64,000 nucleotides of DNA from Psychrobacter fozii (GCF_003217155.1 NZ_QJSU01000004.1:1-64000); one strand, 5' to 3'. Positions 26,388 through 36,260 are shown, counted from the first letter of the stretch. The notes: a model not told the origin generated them from the letters alone. Program-made: numbers and translations.

Positions 26388-28355
26388 ATGTCACACCTGC
26401 CCTCACACTTACATCATGCTACTCAGCAACCCAAACTCAAGAAAAAGTTATTACTTAACCATAGGACGCTACTGATTACTGGGGCGTTATTACTGTCTGT
26501 ATCCGCTCATGCGCTGGAACCAATGGCATCGACTAATTCCATTAATAACAGCTCAATCAATAACACCTCAATTAATACCAGTGCAATAAACCTAGCCGTA
26601 ATGGCTGATAACCCAACCGTACTATCTGAAACCAAACGCATTACGACCACCAAATCAAGTAAGCTCACCGCTACGACTAACACGACTAATAACACAAATG
26701 GTGACCAAGCCATTTATTCTGCTGATGCCATTCATCATCCAGTATGGGCAAAAAATGGCATGGTTGCCACGCAAGAAGCGCTCGCTTCAGATATTGGGTT
26801 ACAGATTCTTAAACAAGGCGGTAATGCCGTTGATGCATCGGTTGCCGTTGGTTTCGCATTGGCTGTTACTTTGCCACGTGCCGGTAATATCGGTGGCGGC
26901 GGGTTTATGATGATTTATGATGCCAAACAGGGCAAAACAGTGGCGTTAGATTATCGTGAAAAAGCACCCAGTAGTGCCTCACGTGACATGTATCTTGATG
27001 CCGAAGGCAACGCCGTCAGCGACTTGTCTCGTTATCATGGTTTAGCCGTTGGTGTACCGGGCACAGTGGCAGGACTGCTCAAAGCGTTAGATGAACACGG
27101 CACGATGAGCCGCGGGCAAATCATGGCCCCAGCGATTGCACTGGCAGAGGACGGTATCGAAGTCACAGCAGGATTGTCCGAGTCGCTCACCGCCTTAAGT
27201 GATCGCTTGCAAAAATGGCCCAGTACTAAAAAGGTGTTTTTTAAACCCGACGGCAGTGTCTATCAACCGGGTGAACGCTTAAAGCAGCCAGAGCTTGCCC
27301 GCTCGCTGAAGCTGATAGCAGCACAAGGGGCTGATGGATTTTATAAAGGAGAGACGGCCAGTAAAATTGTCAAAGCTGTCAATGAAGCAGGTGGCCGTAT
27401 GAGCCTACAGGATTTGGCCAACTATAATGCCGTGGCCCGTACGCCTGTAAAAGGCAACTATCGTGGTTATGAGATTGTCTCTATGCCACCTCCTTCTTCT
27501 GGTGGCATTCATATCATTCAGATTTTAAACATATTAGAAGGCTATCCACTCAAAGACTACGGACAAAACAGCGCCCAGACCATTCACTTAATGGCAGAGG
27601 CCATGCAATTGGCTTATGCCGATCGTGCCGAATATTTGGGTGATGCTGATTTTGTAGATGTCCCTGTGAGCGGTCTAACAGCCAGACCGTATGCCGATAA
27701 ACTGCGCACATTGATTGATCCCAATAAAGCCACGCCAGCCGCGACCATTAAAGCCAATAACCCGCTACCGTACGAAAGCGATCAAACCACGCATTTTTCT
27801 ATCGTGGATAAAGACGGTAATGCCGTCGCCAACACCTATACGTTGAATTTCTCTTATGGCACTGGGCTGGTTGCTGATGGCACAGGTATCTTATTAAATA
27901 ATGAGATGGATGATTTTTCTGCCAAACCTGGTGTGCCCAATGGCTATGGACTATTAGGCGGTGAAGCGAACAGCGTCGAAGCGGACAAGCGACCGCTGTC
28001 TTCTATGAGTCCAACGCTCGTATTCAAAGACAGTAAGCCTTATATCGTCACTGGCAGTCCTGGTGGTAGTCGTATTATTACGACCGTGACGCAGGTTATC
28101 TCTAACGTGATTGATCACGATATGAATATTGCAGAAGCCACGCATGCCCCGCGCATTCATGATCAATGGTTGCCTGATGAAATCCGTATCGAAAAAGCAT
28201 TAAATATCGATACCATCAAAAAGCTCGAATCTATGGGGCACACGGTGAGTCCGCAATCAGCCATGGGTTCAACGCAATCTATTATGATTACGCCAAGTGG
28301 TGTTTACGGCTCGTCTGATCCACGTATCGTTGATGCAGCTGTGGTTGGGTATTAA
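26388..28355 (+). CDS. ggt: Gamma-glutamyltransferase
   Basis: Periplasmic enzyme that hydrolyses or transfers the gamma-glutamyl group of glutathione. It is made as a proenzyme that cleaves itself. The 655-residue product from the ATG at 26388 (AAAAAGGAA upstream; the start at 26340 is rejected) has a signal ending SVSAHA. An unusual Asn/Ser/Thr-rich stretch of about 70 residues precedes the conserved domain start HPVWAKNGMVATQEALAS. The autocatalytic Thr is residue 467 in QTTHFSIVDKDGNAVANTYTLN. The small-subunit PLSSMSPTLVF and GSPGGSRIITTV motifs are intact. It is a single gene with its own terminator. Confidence 0.95.
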   Translation: MSHLPSHLHHATQQPKLKKKLLLNHRTLLITGALLLSVSAHALEPMASTNSINNSSINNTSINTSAINLAVMADNPTVLSETKRITTTKSSKLTATTNTTNNTNGDQAIYSADAIHHPVWAKNGMVATQEALASDIGLQILKQGGNAVDASVAVGFALAVTLPRAGNIGGGGFMMIYDAKQGKTVALDYREKAPSSASRDMYLDAEGNAVSDLSRYHGLAVGVPGTVAGLLKALDEHGTMSRGQIMAPAIALAEDGIEVTAGLSESLTALSDRLQKWPSTKKVFFKPDGSVYQPGERLKQPELARSLKLIAAQGADGFYKGETASKIVKAVNEAGGRMSLQDLANYNAVARTPVKGNYRGYEIVSMPPPSSGGIHIIQILNILEGYPLKDYGQNSAQTIHLMAEAMQLAYADRAEYLGDADFVDVPVSGLTARPYADKLRTLIDPNKATPAATIKANNPLPYESDQTTHFSIVDKDGNAVANTYTLNFSYGTGLVADGTGILLNNEMDDFSAKPGVPNGYGLLGGEANSVEADKRPLSSMSPTLVFKDSKPYIVTGSPGGSRIITTVTQVISNVIDHDMNIAEATHAPRIHDQWLPDEIRIEKALNIDTIKKLESMGHTVSPQSAMGSTQSIMITPSGVYGSSDPRIVDAAVVGY

Positions 28356-28383
28356 ATTAAACCATTCTAATTATCAACAATAT

Positions 28384-28417
28384 AGCCCTCTGCACTTCAT
28401 TGTGTTGAGGGCTTTTT
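28384..28417 (+). terminator. Terminator after ggt
   Basis: AGCCCTC pairs with GAGGGCT around a 16-base loop with partial inner pairing, followed by TTTTT. It lies about 30 bases after the stop. Confidence 0.8.
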
Positions 28418-28649
28418 AATACTATTTCTAACCGAATATAAGCCGCTTACTGACTTTATCTCACTCAGATTAAACCCTTTGAATCAGTGGCTGTCTGCGG
28501 CAAATAATGCTATTATTAACGACCTGATTTGAAACCAGAAAATACGGTGAACAACATATTTTCAGACTAAATTAAAATCTTAAGCCATTGATAATTAAAA
28601 ATTTATTTCTTATCAGCCTATTTTCCGATCGTATCCGTAAGAGTCTTCT

Positions 28650-31600
28650 ATGGCATTTGTACATCTTGGCATTCACAGCGAATATTCAATTACTGATTCT
28701 ATCGTGCGTATTAAGCCGATGGTTAAAGCAGCGGCGGCTGACAATCAGCGCGCGCTGGCATTGACCGATTTATCCAACCTTTATGCTACAGTGAAATTCT
28801 ACCGTGCCTGCCTAGGCGCTGGTATCAAGCCTATTATCGGCAGCGAAGTCATCATGGAAAATGAAGACACACGACTGACCTTGCTGGCGATGGACAACGA
28901 AGGTTATCAAAACATTACCCGTATCGTATCTCTTGGCTTTACCGAAGGGCGTGCCGATGATGCCAATCACGGTGTGCCAGTGGTTAAGCGCAGTCATATT
29001 TTGGAACATGCGGCAGGCGTGATTGTATTATTTACCGAAAAATCCGATGTCGGCCAAGCATTGGTTAGCTCGATGCCAGAAAAAGCTGATGAACTGATTA
29101 CCGAGTGGCAGTCACAGTTTGCTGATCGATTATATTTTGCCATCAAGCGCACCAGTCGCTCAGGCGAAGACGCCTTTATTCAGGCTGCTATTCACTCGGG
29201 TGCCAAACACCACATTTCTATCATCGCGCACAACGATGTGCGGTTTTTGGAGCAAGATGATTTTGATGCCCATGAGGCACGTGTCTGCATTGCAGGCTCT
29301 TATGTTTTGGCTGATCTCAATCGTCCACAGACTTACTCTGATGAGCAGTACCTAAAGACTCAAGCTCAAATGGAGCAGCTATTTGCTGATATTCCACAGG
29401 TTATTGATAATACCTTGCGCTTAGCCACCCGCTGCAATGTGACGTTGACACTAGGCATTAACGTCCTGCCCGACTTTCCTGTGCCTGAAGGTGAAACGAT
29501 TGAATCGTTCTTTCGGGCAGAGTCTGTACGTGGTCTAAATAATCGCTTGGATAAGCTATTCCCTGTCGCCGAGCGTACTGAACATTGGAGCGACTTTCGC
29601 CAGAGGTATGACGAGCGCCTAGAATATGAGCTTGAGATTATCCTATCAATGGGGTTTCCGGGTTATTTCTTAATCGTTATGGACTTTATCCGTTGGGCGA
29701 AAGCCAATGGCGTACCCGTTGGACCGGGTCGTGGTTCTGGTGCTGGCTCGCTGGTCGCTTATGCGCTAAACATTACCGACCTTGACCCTATCCACTACGA
29801 TCTATTATTCGAGCGCTTCTTAAACCCTGAACGCGTATCGATGCCCGATTTCGATATTGACTTTTGTATCGAAGGTCGTGACCGAGTCATTGATTATGTG
29901 GCACAAACTTATGGCCGTGACGCGGTCTCGCAGATTATTACCTTTGGTACCATGGCGGCAAAAGCCGTGGTGCGTGATGTAGCTCGGGTACAAAGCAAGT
30001 CGTACTTCCTCGCTAATAAAATATCTAAGCTGATTCCTAAAACACCCGGTATCACCCTCAGCCAAGCGCTTGAGCAAGAGCCACAGCTCAAAGACTTAAT
30101 CTCTAATCCTGACAATATGGATTATGAAGATGCCATTGAAGTTTGGGAGATGGCAATCAAGCTAGAAGGGGTCTGCCGAAACGTCGGTAAGCATGCCGGT
30201 GGCGTACTGATTGCCCCGCACAAGATTACTGACTTTAGTGCCATCTATTGTGATGATGAAGGACATCGCGTCAGCCAGTTTGACAAAGATGATGTCGAGG
30301 CCGTTGGGCTAGTGAAGTTTGACTTCTTGGGTCTGCGTAACTTAACTGTCATCAATGCTGCGGTTGAGAACATAAACTTGCGCCGTGTTAAAGAAGGCAA
30401 AGACGCATTAATCCTAGAAGACTTGCCGTTAGATGATAAAAAAGCTTATAAGCTATTGCAAGACGCCAAAACCACTGCTGTCTTTCAGTTAGAAAGTATG
30501 GGTATGAAAAAGTATCTGGCCAAATTGCAACCGACCAATATCGAAGATGTCATCGCCATGTGTGCGCTATATCGTCCCGGTCCGCTCGATGCGGGCATGG
30601 TAGAAATGTATATCGACCGTAAGCATGGTCGCGAGGAAGTCATTTATGACCATCCCAATCTTGAGCCGATATTAGAAAACACCAACGGCGTTATTGTCTA
30701 TCAAGAACAGGTGATGCAAATATCACAGGTCATGGCGGGATATAGCTTAGGCGGTGCTGATATGCTACGCCGTGCGATGGGTAAAAAGAAACCCGAAGAA
30801 ATGGCAAAGCAGCGTGACATCTTCGTCACTGGTGCCACTGCGCAAGGCATCGATGAGGTCACCTCAGGTGGCGTATTTGATTTGATGGAGAAGTTTGCCG
30901 GTTATGGTTTTAACCGATCGCATTCTGCCGCTTATGGTGTCTTGGCTTATCAGACTGCCTATCTAAAACAATACTACCCTGCCGAATTTATGGCAGCGGT
31001 CTTAACCTCTGATATGAACAACACGGACAACGTGGTGTTCTTTATCAATGACTGCCGCGAAAACTTTGAATTGACCGTGGTGAATCCATCAGTGAATCGT
31101 AGTGAATGGCACTTTGTTGCTGATACGCCAACCAATATCATTTATGGCTTGGGTGCTATTAAAGGCGTTGGTGAAGGTGCGGTTGAATCTATCGTGGATG
31201 CACGCCGCCGCGAAGGCCCTTTTAAAGACTTATATGATTTTTGCCGCCGTGTGGATATCAAAAAAGTCAATAAGCGCACGCTTGAAGCATTGGTCAGCGC
31301 GGGCTGTTTTGATGACTTTGCCGCAATCTTACGACCTGACTTGCCAGCCGATGAAGCTTACGAGATTCGCGGGGCCTTAATGAGTCAACTGCCAAGCGCC
31401 GTACAGGCCGCTGAACAAGATCGTCAAAACCGTGAAATCGGTATGATGGATTTGTTTGGTGAAATGGATGGTGTGGTCGCCGCACCGCCACTCGTCATGA
31501 CACCAGAGCTAATCTGGGGTGACAAGCATCGCCTAAAAGCAGAAAAGAACACCTTGGGACTGTACTTAACAGGGCATCCAATCAATGAATACTTAGAAGA

Positions 31601-32348
31601 GCTCAAACGCTACACGTCAGGTGCTCGACTCGATAAACTGACAGATACTGGTTACAACGGTAGCTGCTATTTTGCAGGTCTAATTATCGATATCGCAAAC
31701 TTTGGTACTCGCAACGTCATTACCTTAGACGATGGTACCTCAAGGTTAGAAGTCAGCTGCTATGCAGAGCGCTTTAACCGCGTAAAAGACCAGTTAAAAG
31801 TCGACGAAGTGGTTATCATTAAAGGCAGTATTCGTGAGCGTGACGGTCGTCTCTTTGCCCGTCTTGATAGTGCCATGAGTATGGTTGATGCGCGGCTGCG
31901 TTGGCTCAAAAAAATAAGCATTAAAGTTCATGGTAGCGACATTAAGTTGCTCATGCATCTACAACCACTACTCAAATCAGCACAAGCCGACATCATACCT
32001 GCACCGCGCTTGGCTTATAATAGCGATCAGGATGAGCAAGACAGTAACAGTGGTAATGGCGCTTACGATCCTGCGATGGGTGGCAGTTTGTACGATGAAA
32101 ACGGTAATGATTTACTGGCAGTAGACAATGGCAGCCCTACCGACCAGAATTATGCTAATAGTGCCTTAAGCAATACGGACACTTCTATTAATGATAATTG
32201 CCTACCGCTTGGGCTGAGCATTTATGAAGCGTTTGGTATTGCTAATGTGGGACTATCCGAGCATTGGCGTATCTACCCTAACGATGATAATTTACAGCAG
32301 TTGAAAAACTTGATTAGTGAAGACAACCTACACTTTCATTATAGTTAA
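28650..32348 (+). CDS. dnaE: DNA polymerase III alpha subunit
   Basis: Replicative polymerase, 1232 residues against about 1160 in E. coli. It has an N-terminal PHP domain (FVHLGIHSEYSITDSIV) and a C-family polymerase core with catalytic Asp400 and Asp402 in SMPDFDIDFC and Asp558 in VKFDFLGLRNL. Also present are the YRPGPLDAGM and GYGFNRSHSAAYG blocks, a clamp-binding-like MMDLFGE near residue 935 and an OB domain (FAGLIIDIANFGTRNVITLDDGT). The extra length is a low-complexity Asp/Asn/Ser-rich stretch at about 1125-1190, close to the C terminus, which lies outside the catalytic core. ATG at 28650 is the family start. Confidence 0.98.
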   Translation: MAFVHLGIHSEYSITDSIVRIKPMVKAAAADNQRALALTDLSNLYATVKFYRACLGAGIKPIIGSEVIMENEDTRLTLLAMDNEGYQNITRIVSLGFTEGRADDANHGVPVVKRSHILEHAAGVIVLFTEKSDVGQALVSSMPEKADELITEWQSQFADRLYFAIKRTSRSGEDAFIQAAIHSGAKHHISIIAHNDVRFLEQDDFDAHEARVCIAGSYVLADLNRPQTYSDEQYLKTQAQMEQLFADIPQVIDNTLRLATRCNVTLTLGINVLPDFPVPEGETIESFFRAESVRGLNNRLDKLFPVAERTEHWSDFRQRYDERLEYELEIILSMGFPGYFLIVMDFIRWAKANGVPVGPGRGSGAGSLVAYALNITDLDPIHYDLLFERFLNPERVSMPDFDIDFCIEGRDRVIDYVAQTYGRDAVSQIITFGTMAAKAVVRDVARVQSKSYFLANKISKLIPKTPGITLSQALEQEPQLKDLISNPDNMDYEDAIEVWEMAIKLEGVCRNVGKHAGGVLIAPHKITDFSAIYCDDEGHRVSQFDKDDVEAVGLVKFDFLGLRNLTVINAAVENINLRRVKEGKDALILEDLPLDDKKAYKLLQDAKTTAVFQLESMGMKKYLAKLQPTNIEDVIAMCALYRPGPLDAGMVEMYIDRKHGREEVIYDHPNLEPILENTNGVIVYQEQVMQISQVMAGYSLGGADMLRRAMGKKKPEEMAKQRDIFVTGATAQGIDEVTSGGVFDLMEKFAGYGFNRSHSAAYGVLAYQTAYLKQYYPAEFMAAVLTSDMNNTDNVVFFINDCRENFELTVVNPSVNRSEWHFVADTPTNIIYGLGAIKGVGEGAVESIVDARRREGPFKDLYDFCRRVDIKKVNKRTLEALVSAGCFDDFAAILRPDLPADEAYEIRGALMSQLPSAVQAAEQDRQNREIGMMDLFGEMDGVVAAPPLVMTPELIWGDKHRLKAEKNTLGLYLTGHPINEYLEELKRYTSGARLDKLTDTGYNGSCYFAGLIIDIANFGTRNVITLDDGTSRLEVSCYAERFNRVKDQLKVDEVVIIKGSIRERDGRLFARLDSAMSMVDARLRWLKKISIKVHGSDIKLLMHLQPLLKSAQADIIPAPRLAYNSDQDEQDSNSGNGAYDPAMGGSLYDENGNDLLAVDNGSPTDQNYANSALSNTDTSINDNCLPLGLSIYEAFGIANVGLSEHWRIYPNDDNLQQLKNLISEDNLHFHYS

Positions 32349-32405
32349 TGTCTTCCGTAGCTTAAAAAACTATTATCGTTAATCAAGGGCACGCTCAATA
32401 CATCT

Positions 32406-32487
32406 TATAGTCTGTTCAATATAATTTAGATACAAGGAAGCCGAGCGAGGCTGACACCGTATTCAATTTATAGAGGATTTGACTATA
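32406..32487. repeat. TATAGTCTG-family MITE-like element, short copy (82 bp)
   Basis: The left end reads TATAGTCTGTTCAATATAAT and the right end is an imperfect inverted copy ending GACTATA. It matches 58579-58686 at both ends but lacks about 26 central bases. It occupies the spacer between dnaE and the Hpt gene. Confidence 0.75.
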
Positions 32488-32526
32488 ACCTTATTGCTTT
32501 AACTTTTAACAATTGGACATAACACC

Positions 32527-32904
32527 ATGGAAAATAACCCAAATAACAATATGACTCAGCAAACTGAAGAAATTATCAATCATGAGCAGTTTGAAGACAT
32601 GCGTGACCTGCTCGAAGAAGACTTTGCCGACTTAATACAAGTGTATCTTATAGACAGTAAAAAACGTGTCGCAACGCTGCGAACTGCTCAGCAAGAAAAC
32701 GATCATGCCAATGGCTATGAGACCGCTCATGCCCTAAAAGGCGCTAGTGCTAACTTGGGAACGACTCAATTGGTCAAGCTTAGTAGCCAATTACAAGAGT
32801 GCTGCCGTGAGCGCCGTATCGGTGAGCAGGCCGCACTTATTGAAGACATCGCAGCCGCATTAGAACGCGCTGCACAAGAAATAAACTTAAGATTGGAGCA
32901 ATAA
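32527..32904 (+). CDS. Stand-alone Hpt (histidine phosphotransfer) protein
   Basis: 125 residues, one helical Hpt domain. The phosphorylatable His68 is in ETAHALKGASANLG, the canonical Hpt motif. Such proteins pass phosphate between hybrid kinases and response regulators. GGA lies nine bases before the ATG at 32527. The stop codon abuts the trmJ start with no spacer, so the two are translationally coupled. No hybrid kinase is in the window, so its partner is elsewhere. Confidence 0.88.
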   Translation: MENNPNNNMTQQTEEIINHEQFEDMRDLLEEDFADLIQVYLIDSKKRVATLRTAQQENDHANGYETAHALKGASANLGTTQLVKLSSQLQECCRERRIGEQAALIEDIAAALERAAQEINLRLEQ

Positions 32905-33774
32905 ATGCGTAGCGAGACTCCATCATCTGAAGCATTAACACCTCTCTCAGAACCGTCGGCTCATAGCGTGAGCGATTACCTAGACGCTGTGCAAGTTGTC
33001 ATGGTCAATACGACTTTGCCTGCTAATATTGGTTCAGCAGCACGCGCAATGCACACTATGGGGCTCTCGCACCTAACGGTCGTTGAGCCCAAACTGCCGA
33101 TTGATGACACCAGTGTCTCTCATGCCGCAGGTGGCAGTGAGCTGCTTTCATCAGCGACTATCACCCCAAATCTTGAGTCTGCTATTGCAGACTGCCAGAT
33201 CGTGTTCGCAGCCAGCAGTCGCAGCCGTCACTTGCCTCGACCTGTGGTCACACCCACGCAGGCAGCCAAAATCATGTTCGACTTTATTGATCAGCAAGAA
33301 ACAGCCATTCACGGTAAACCAAATATCGCTATCTTATTTGGTCGTGAAGATCGCGGTTTGACCAATGAAGAGTTGGCTTATGCAGATTATCATATTCAAA
33401 TCGATGCCAATCCTGCTTATCCTGTATTGAATGTCGCATCAGCAGTGCAAGTGATCGCCAGCTTTATCTTTGCTTACGCACAGACGCACACGAAGATAGC
33501 TGATAATCATTCAAATACCGATGTCAGTACAACTGCTCAGCCAATGATAGATATTCATTTGCGTCAGCAGTGGGACGAGCCAGCCATCACTCAGCAGCAA
33601 CTACTACAGCTCACTCAGCGTATGACTGACCTCATGGTTCAGCGTAATTTGGCAGATAGCGAACATCTAAAGTCATTGCCATCACGACTGTCTAGACTGG
33701 GTTCGCGTGTACAGCTTGATCAAAAAGAGTATCAACTACTAAGTGCATTGATTGCCAAACTGTCGAAAAACTAG
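32905..33774 (+). CDS. trmJ: tRNA (cytidine/uridine-2'-O-)-methyltransferase TrmJ
   Basis: SPOUT-class methyltransferase that 2'-O-methylates position 32 of tRNAs. 289 residues. The N-terminal knotted domain shows VVMVNTTLPANIGSAARAMHTMGLSHLTVVEP, the middle ILFGREDRGLTNEELAYADYHIQID, and PAYPVLNVASAVQVIASFIFAYA forms the knot. The C-terminal helical extension (residues 200-289) is typical of TrmJ. The ATG immediately follows the Hpt stop codon and uses GGAG within the Hpt gene. Confidence 0.93.
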   Translation: MRSETPSSEALTPLSEPSAHSVSDYLDAVQVVMVNTTLPANIGSAARAMHTMGLSHLTVVEPKLPIDDTSVSHAAGGSELLSSATITPNLESAIADCQIVFAASSRSRHLPRPVVTPTQAAKIMFDFIDQQETAIHGKPNIAILFGREDRGLTNEELAYADYHIQIDANPAYPVLNVASAVQVIASFIFAYAQTHTKIADNHSNTDVSTTAQPMIDIHLRQQWDEPAITQQQLLQLTQRMTDLMVQRNLADSEHLKSLPSRLSRLGSRVQLDQKEYQLLSALIAKLSKN

Positions 33775-33786
33775 ATGTCTTATCTA

Positions 33787-33956
33787 GGGCGTGTCATCAT
33801 TTAGATTGTGTGGCTTAAAATGAGAAAAATTGCAGTCAAACAAGGAAGAACTCGCCGTAAATATGAACATATTGACAAGATTTCTGACGATGTTTGACAA
33901 AATTTAGCCATTTTAAGGCCACTAAATGTATCAATGTGCTAATTGATGACATGCCC
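33787..33956. repeat. GGGCGTGTC-ended MITE-like element, copy with CTAG flanks (170 bp)
   Basis: Starts GGGCGTGTCATCA and ends TGATGACATGCCC, with CTAG present at both junctions, which fits a YTAR-type or TA target duplication. The interior is related to but diverged from the copies at 50043 and 59864 (shared GACGATGTTTG and TTAGCCATTTT). No ORF. It lies between trmJ and cysE. Confidence 0.8.
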
Positions 33957-33982
33957 TAGGACTACTACCAAATATAAAATCG

Positions 33983-34022
33983 ATACTCACAAACTTATAT
34001 TATGTGATGGGTTTGTGAGTAT
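33983..34022. other. 12-base inverted repeat upstream of cysE
   Basis: ATACTCACAAAC and GTTTGTGAGTAT are separated by 16 bases. There is no T run after it on the plus strand, so a terminator is doubtful. It could be a regulatory hairpin or dyad site in the 420-base trmJ-cysE spacer, which otherwise holds only the MITE copy at 33787. Confidence 0.4.
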
Positions 34023-34197
34023 TTAATAGCTCATCACTATATTTTATCGTGTAAAACTGCTATAACTTGAAAGACCTGAGCGTAAGTGCAACCCAATATT
34101 TACGCAGACTTAATAACGATTAAAATCTAACAACTATAAATGAAAGAGATCGCTATTTCAGTAACGACACTCTACCGACAAATAGATAGGACGCTTT

Positions 34198-35076
34198 ATG
34201 TCATTGCCAACCAAATTTTTGAAGACGCTTACCAGCATCAAAAAGGATTTAAAAGAAGATATCGATGCGGTATTCAAACGTGATCCTGCTGCACGTAATA
34301 GTCTGGAAGTTATATTAACCTACCCTGGCATCCATGCGCTTATCTTACATCGCGGGGCGCACTGTCTCTGGAATAACGAACAAAAACTGGCGGCACGTGT
34401 GGTCTCTTATGGCTCACGTATCATTACGGGTATCGAGATTCATCCTGCTGCCAAGATCGGCAGACGATTTTTTATCGATCATGGTGTCGGTGTGGTGATT
34501 GGTGAAACGGCTGAGATTGGCAACGATGTCACCTTATACCATGGCGTTACCCTCGGCGGTGTCTCATGGAATAATGGCAAACGCCATCCCACGCTAGAAG
34601 ATGGTGTGACCGTTGGCGCTGGTGCAAAAGTATTGGGCCCATTTACAGTCGGTAAAAACGCAAAAATCGGCTCAAATGCCGTGGTGGTAAAACCTGTACC
34701 AGCAGGTGCTACGATGGTTGGCAATGCAGCTCGCATGATATCGGATCATCATGATGAAAAAGGCAATCCAATTGTCGAAAAATCACCAGACGCTAAGTCA
34801 CAAGAAAAAATAGCAACCTCAAAACAAGCTACTGCACGCGATACGGCATTTCAGGCTTATGGTATTGATCCAACCTCACAAGATCCCGTTGCAGAAGCGT
34901 TTGCTAAAATGCTAGAGCACATTCAGCAATCAGAAAACCGCCTCGATCAACTACAAGCTGCCATGTGCAAAATCGACCCTAACTTTTGCAAAAAAGAATA
35001 TGATAAATTGTGCTTAGAAGAGTTCGATGTGATTGGTAAAGATGAGGCTGATGAGAGAAGTTCTAAGCAGAAGTAA
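34198..35076 (+). CDS. cysE: Serine O-acetyltransferase
   Basis: Makes O-acetylserine for cysteine synthesis. 292 residues with the left-handed beta-helix of hexapeptide repeats ([43 protein letters not shown], then [24 protein letters not shown]). His in the DHG and YHG turns fits the catalytic pair. The protein is longer than compact EpsC/CysE-type enzymes of 170-270 residues. After about residue 180 it has an extra tail of about 110 residues with a helix that ends in a Cys-containing [16 protein letters not shown] segment. It is a single gene; the next gene is convergent. Confidence 0.93.
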   Translation: MSLPTKFLKTLTSIKKDLKEDIDAVFKRDPAARNSLEVILTYPGIHALILHRGAHCLWNNEQKLAARVVSYGSRIITGIEIHPAAKIGRRFFIDHGVGVVIGETAEIGNDVTLYHGVTLGGVSWNNGKRHPTLEDGVTVGAGAKVLGPFTVGKNAKIGSNAVVVKPVPAGATMVGNAARMISDHHDEKGNPIVEKSPDAKSQEKIATSKQATARDTAFQAYGIDPTSQDPVAEAFAKMLEHIQQSENRLDQLQAAMCKIDPNFCKKEYDKLCLEEFDVIGKDEADERSSKQK

Positions 35077-35083
35077 GTTTTAT

Positions 35084-35227
35084 TTAATATGCTGCATCAT
35101 CAGCGGCGCCTTCGATGCTTGCTGATGCTTGCTGAATAATGTCTTTTAGCTCTTGAATCGTGAACTGCTTATCAGCATTGTTAATATAATCAATCAACTG
35201 CTGTCCTGACATCTCATTAATATTCAT
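35084..35227 (-). CDS. Small uncharacterised protein (47 aa), coupled to the upstream paralogue gene
   Basis: A 47-residue acidic, helix-prone product (starts MNINEMSGQQLIDYINNADK, ends GAADDAAY). The start overlaps the stop of the upstream gene as TAATG, the same junction that links the two genes before it. Its first residues (MNINE) match those of the upstream neighbour, and the DNA around both starts is similar, so the junction was probably duplicated. No family is recognised. The reading frame, coupling and lack of another feature in the gap before cysE support it as a gene. Confidence 0.6.
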   Translation of the reverse strand: MNINEMSGQQLIDYINNADKQFTIQELKDIIQQASASIEGAADDAAY

Positions 35228-35727
35228 TAGTAGTATTTCCCGTAGTCGTTAGGTGCTGCCATTTTGTATGAGATAATAGGATCTTCCCAAAAATCTGGTT
35301 CAGCGTCACCTGTTAAGTAGTATCCACCTTGCCTACCCAAATCAACAACTTGTTCACAAATCTGTTGAATATCATTTTCAAGGGCTTTGGAGCAATACAG
35401 CACCACAAACTGTTGCTCACGGTTATCATCTATTGAATATATTTCATAAGGTGGCGGCATAGGAAATCTATCTTGCATGATTAATATAGAGCCGTCTTTA
35501 TCCAAGTAAACAAACCAATCTGATATTTCATTTCCTCTTTCGTAATTCTCCATATAGCGAAATACCTTCCATGTTTTCGCTACATTAGGTTCTGCTAAAG
35601 TCGCACCTCGTCTATTATCATAATGTCGTATTAGCCACTTTTCAGCCTCTGGTGAGCTATAGAGTTCATCGAAGTCTTCCTTTCTAGCCCTCCGGTATAT
35701 ATATTTACTTATTTCATTGATATTCAT
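35227..35727 (-). CDS. Uncharacterised paralogue-family protein, copy 3 (166 aa)
   Basis: A soluble cytosolic-type protein with no signal. It is clearly related to the next gene upstream (shared YIYR, SPEAEKWLI/SRDAEKWLI, ILIMQDRFP/LLIMQDRWP, YYLTGDAEPDFWEDPI and YKMAAPND near the C terminus). The start overlaps the upstream stop as TAATG. I do not recognise the family. Small paralogous genes in tandem on one strand, next to remnants of a toxin gene, are typical of immunity-protein arrays, but no toxin binding can be read from the sequence. Confidence 0.75.
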   Translation of the reverse strand: MNINEISKYIYRRARKEDFDELYSSPEAEKWLIRHYDNRRGATLAEPNVAKTWKVFRYMENYERGNEISDWFVYLDKDGSILIMQDRFPMPPPYEIYSIDDNREQQFVVLYCSKALENDIQQICEQVVDLGRQGGYYLTGDAEPDFWEDPIISYKMAAPNDYGKYY

Positions 35728-36221
35728 TATAAATCTCTTCCTGTATCATTAGGCTCTGCCATTCTGTAAGTAACAATTGGATCAACCCAATAATCAGGTT
35801 CGGGTTTTCCTGTTAAGTAGACGCCCCCTTGGGTGGCAATATTAACCACCAACTCACAAATCTTTTGAATCGTATTTTCAAGCGATTTAGAATAAAAAAG
35901 AATAACGAACTCTTGCTCTCTATTGGGATACATAGGGTGTTTATCGTTTTCTAATGGCCATCTATCTTGCATGATTAATAAGGAACCATCTTTTTCCAAA
36001 TACATAAACCATGCTGCTGTATCATAACGTTCGAAATTTTCTGAAAAACGAAACAACTTCCACTCTTCAGACGCTATAGGTTCTGCTATGCTTTCCTTTC
36101 CAACATCGTTGTAGGTCTTTGGACCCTGATAGTATGGAATTAGCCATTTCTCAGCATCTCTCGAAGCATATAATTGATCGATATCTCGTTTGGTGATTTC
36201 TCTATAGATATAATCACTCAT
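35727..36221 (-). CDS. Uncharacterised paralogue-family protein, copy 2 (164 aa)
   Basis: Middle member of the array. It begins MSDYIYREITKRDIDQLYAS and has the same block order as copy 3, including LLIMQDRWP, VYLTGKPEPDYWVDPI and YRMAEPND. Its stop overlaps the start of copy 3 by one base, and copy 1 ends 39 bases upstream, so the three are probably one transcript. No signal peptide, membrane segment or known catalytic motif is seen. Confidence 0.75.
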   Translation of the reverse strand: MSDYIYREITKRDIDQLYASRDAEKWLIPYYQGPKTYNDVGKESIAEPIASEEWKLFRFSENFERYDTAAWFMYLEKDGSLLIMQDRWPLENDKHPMYPNREQEFVILFYSKSLENTIQKICELVVNIATQGGVYLTGKPEPDYWVDPIVTYRMAEPNDTGRDL

Positions 36222-36260
36222 CGTATTCTCTTTTAATCATTGGTTTAAAAGTGGCTAGAA

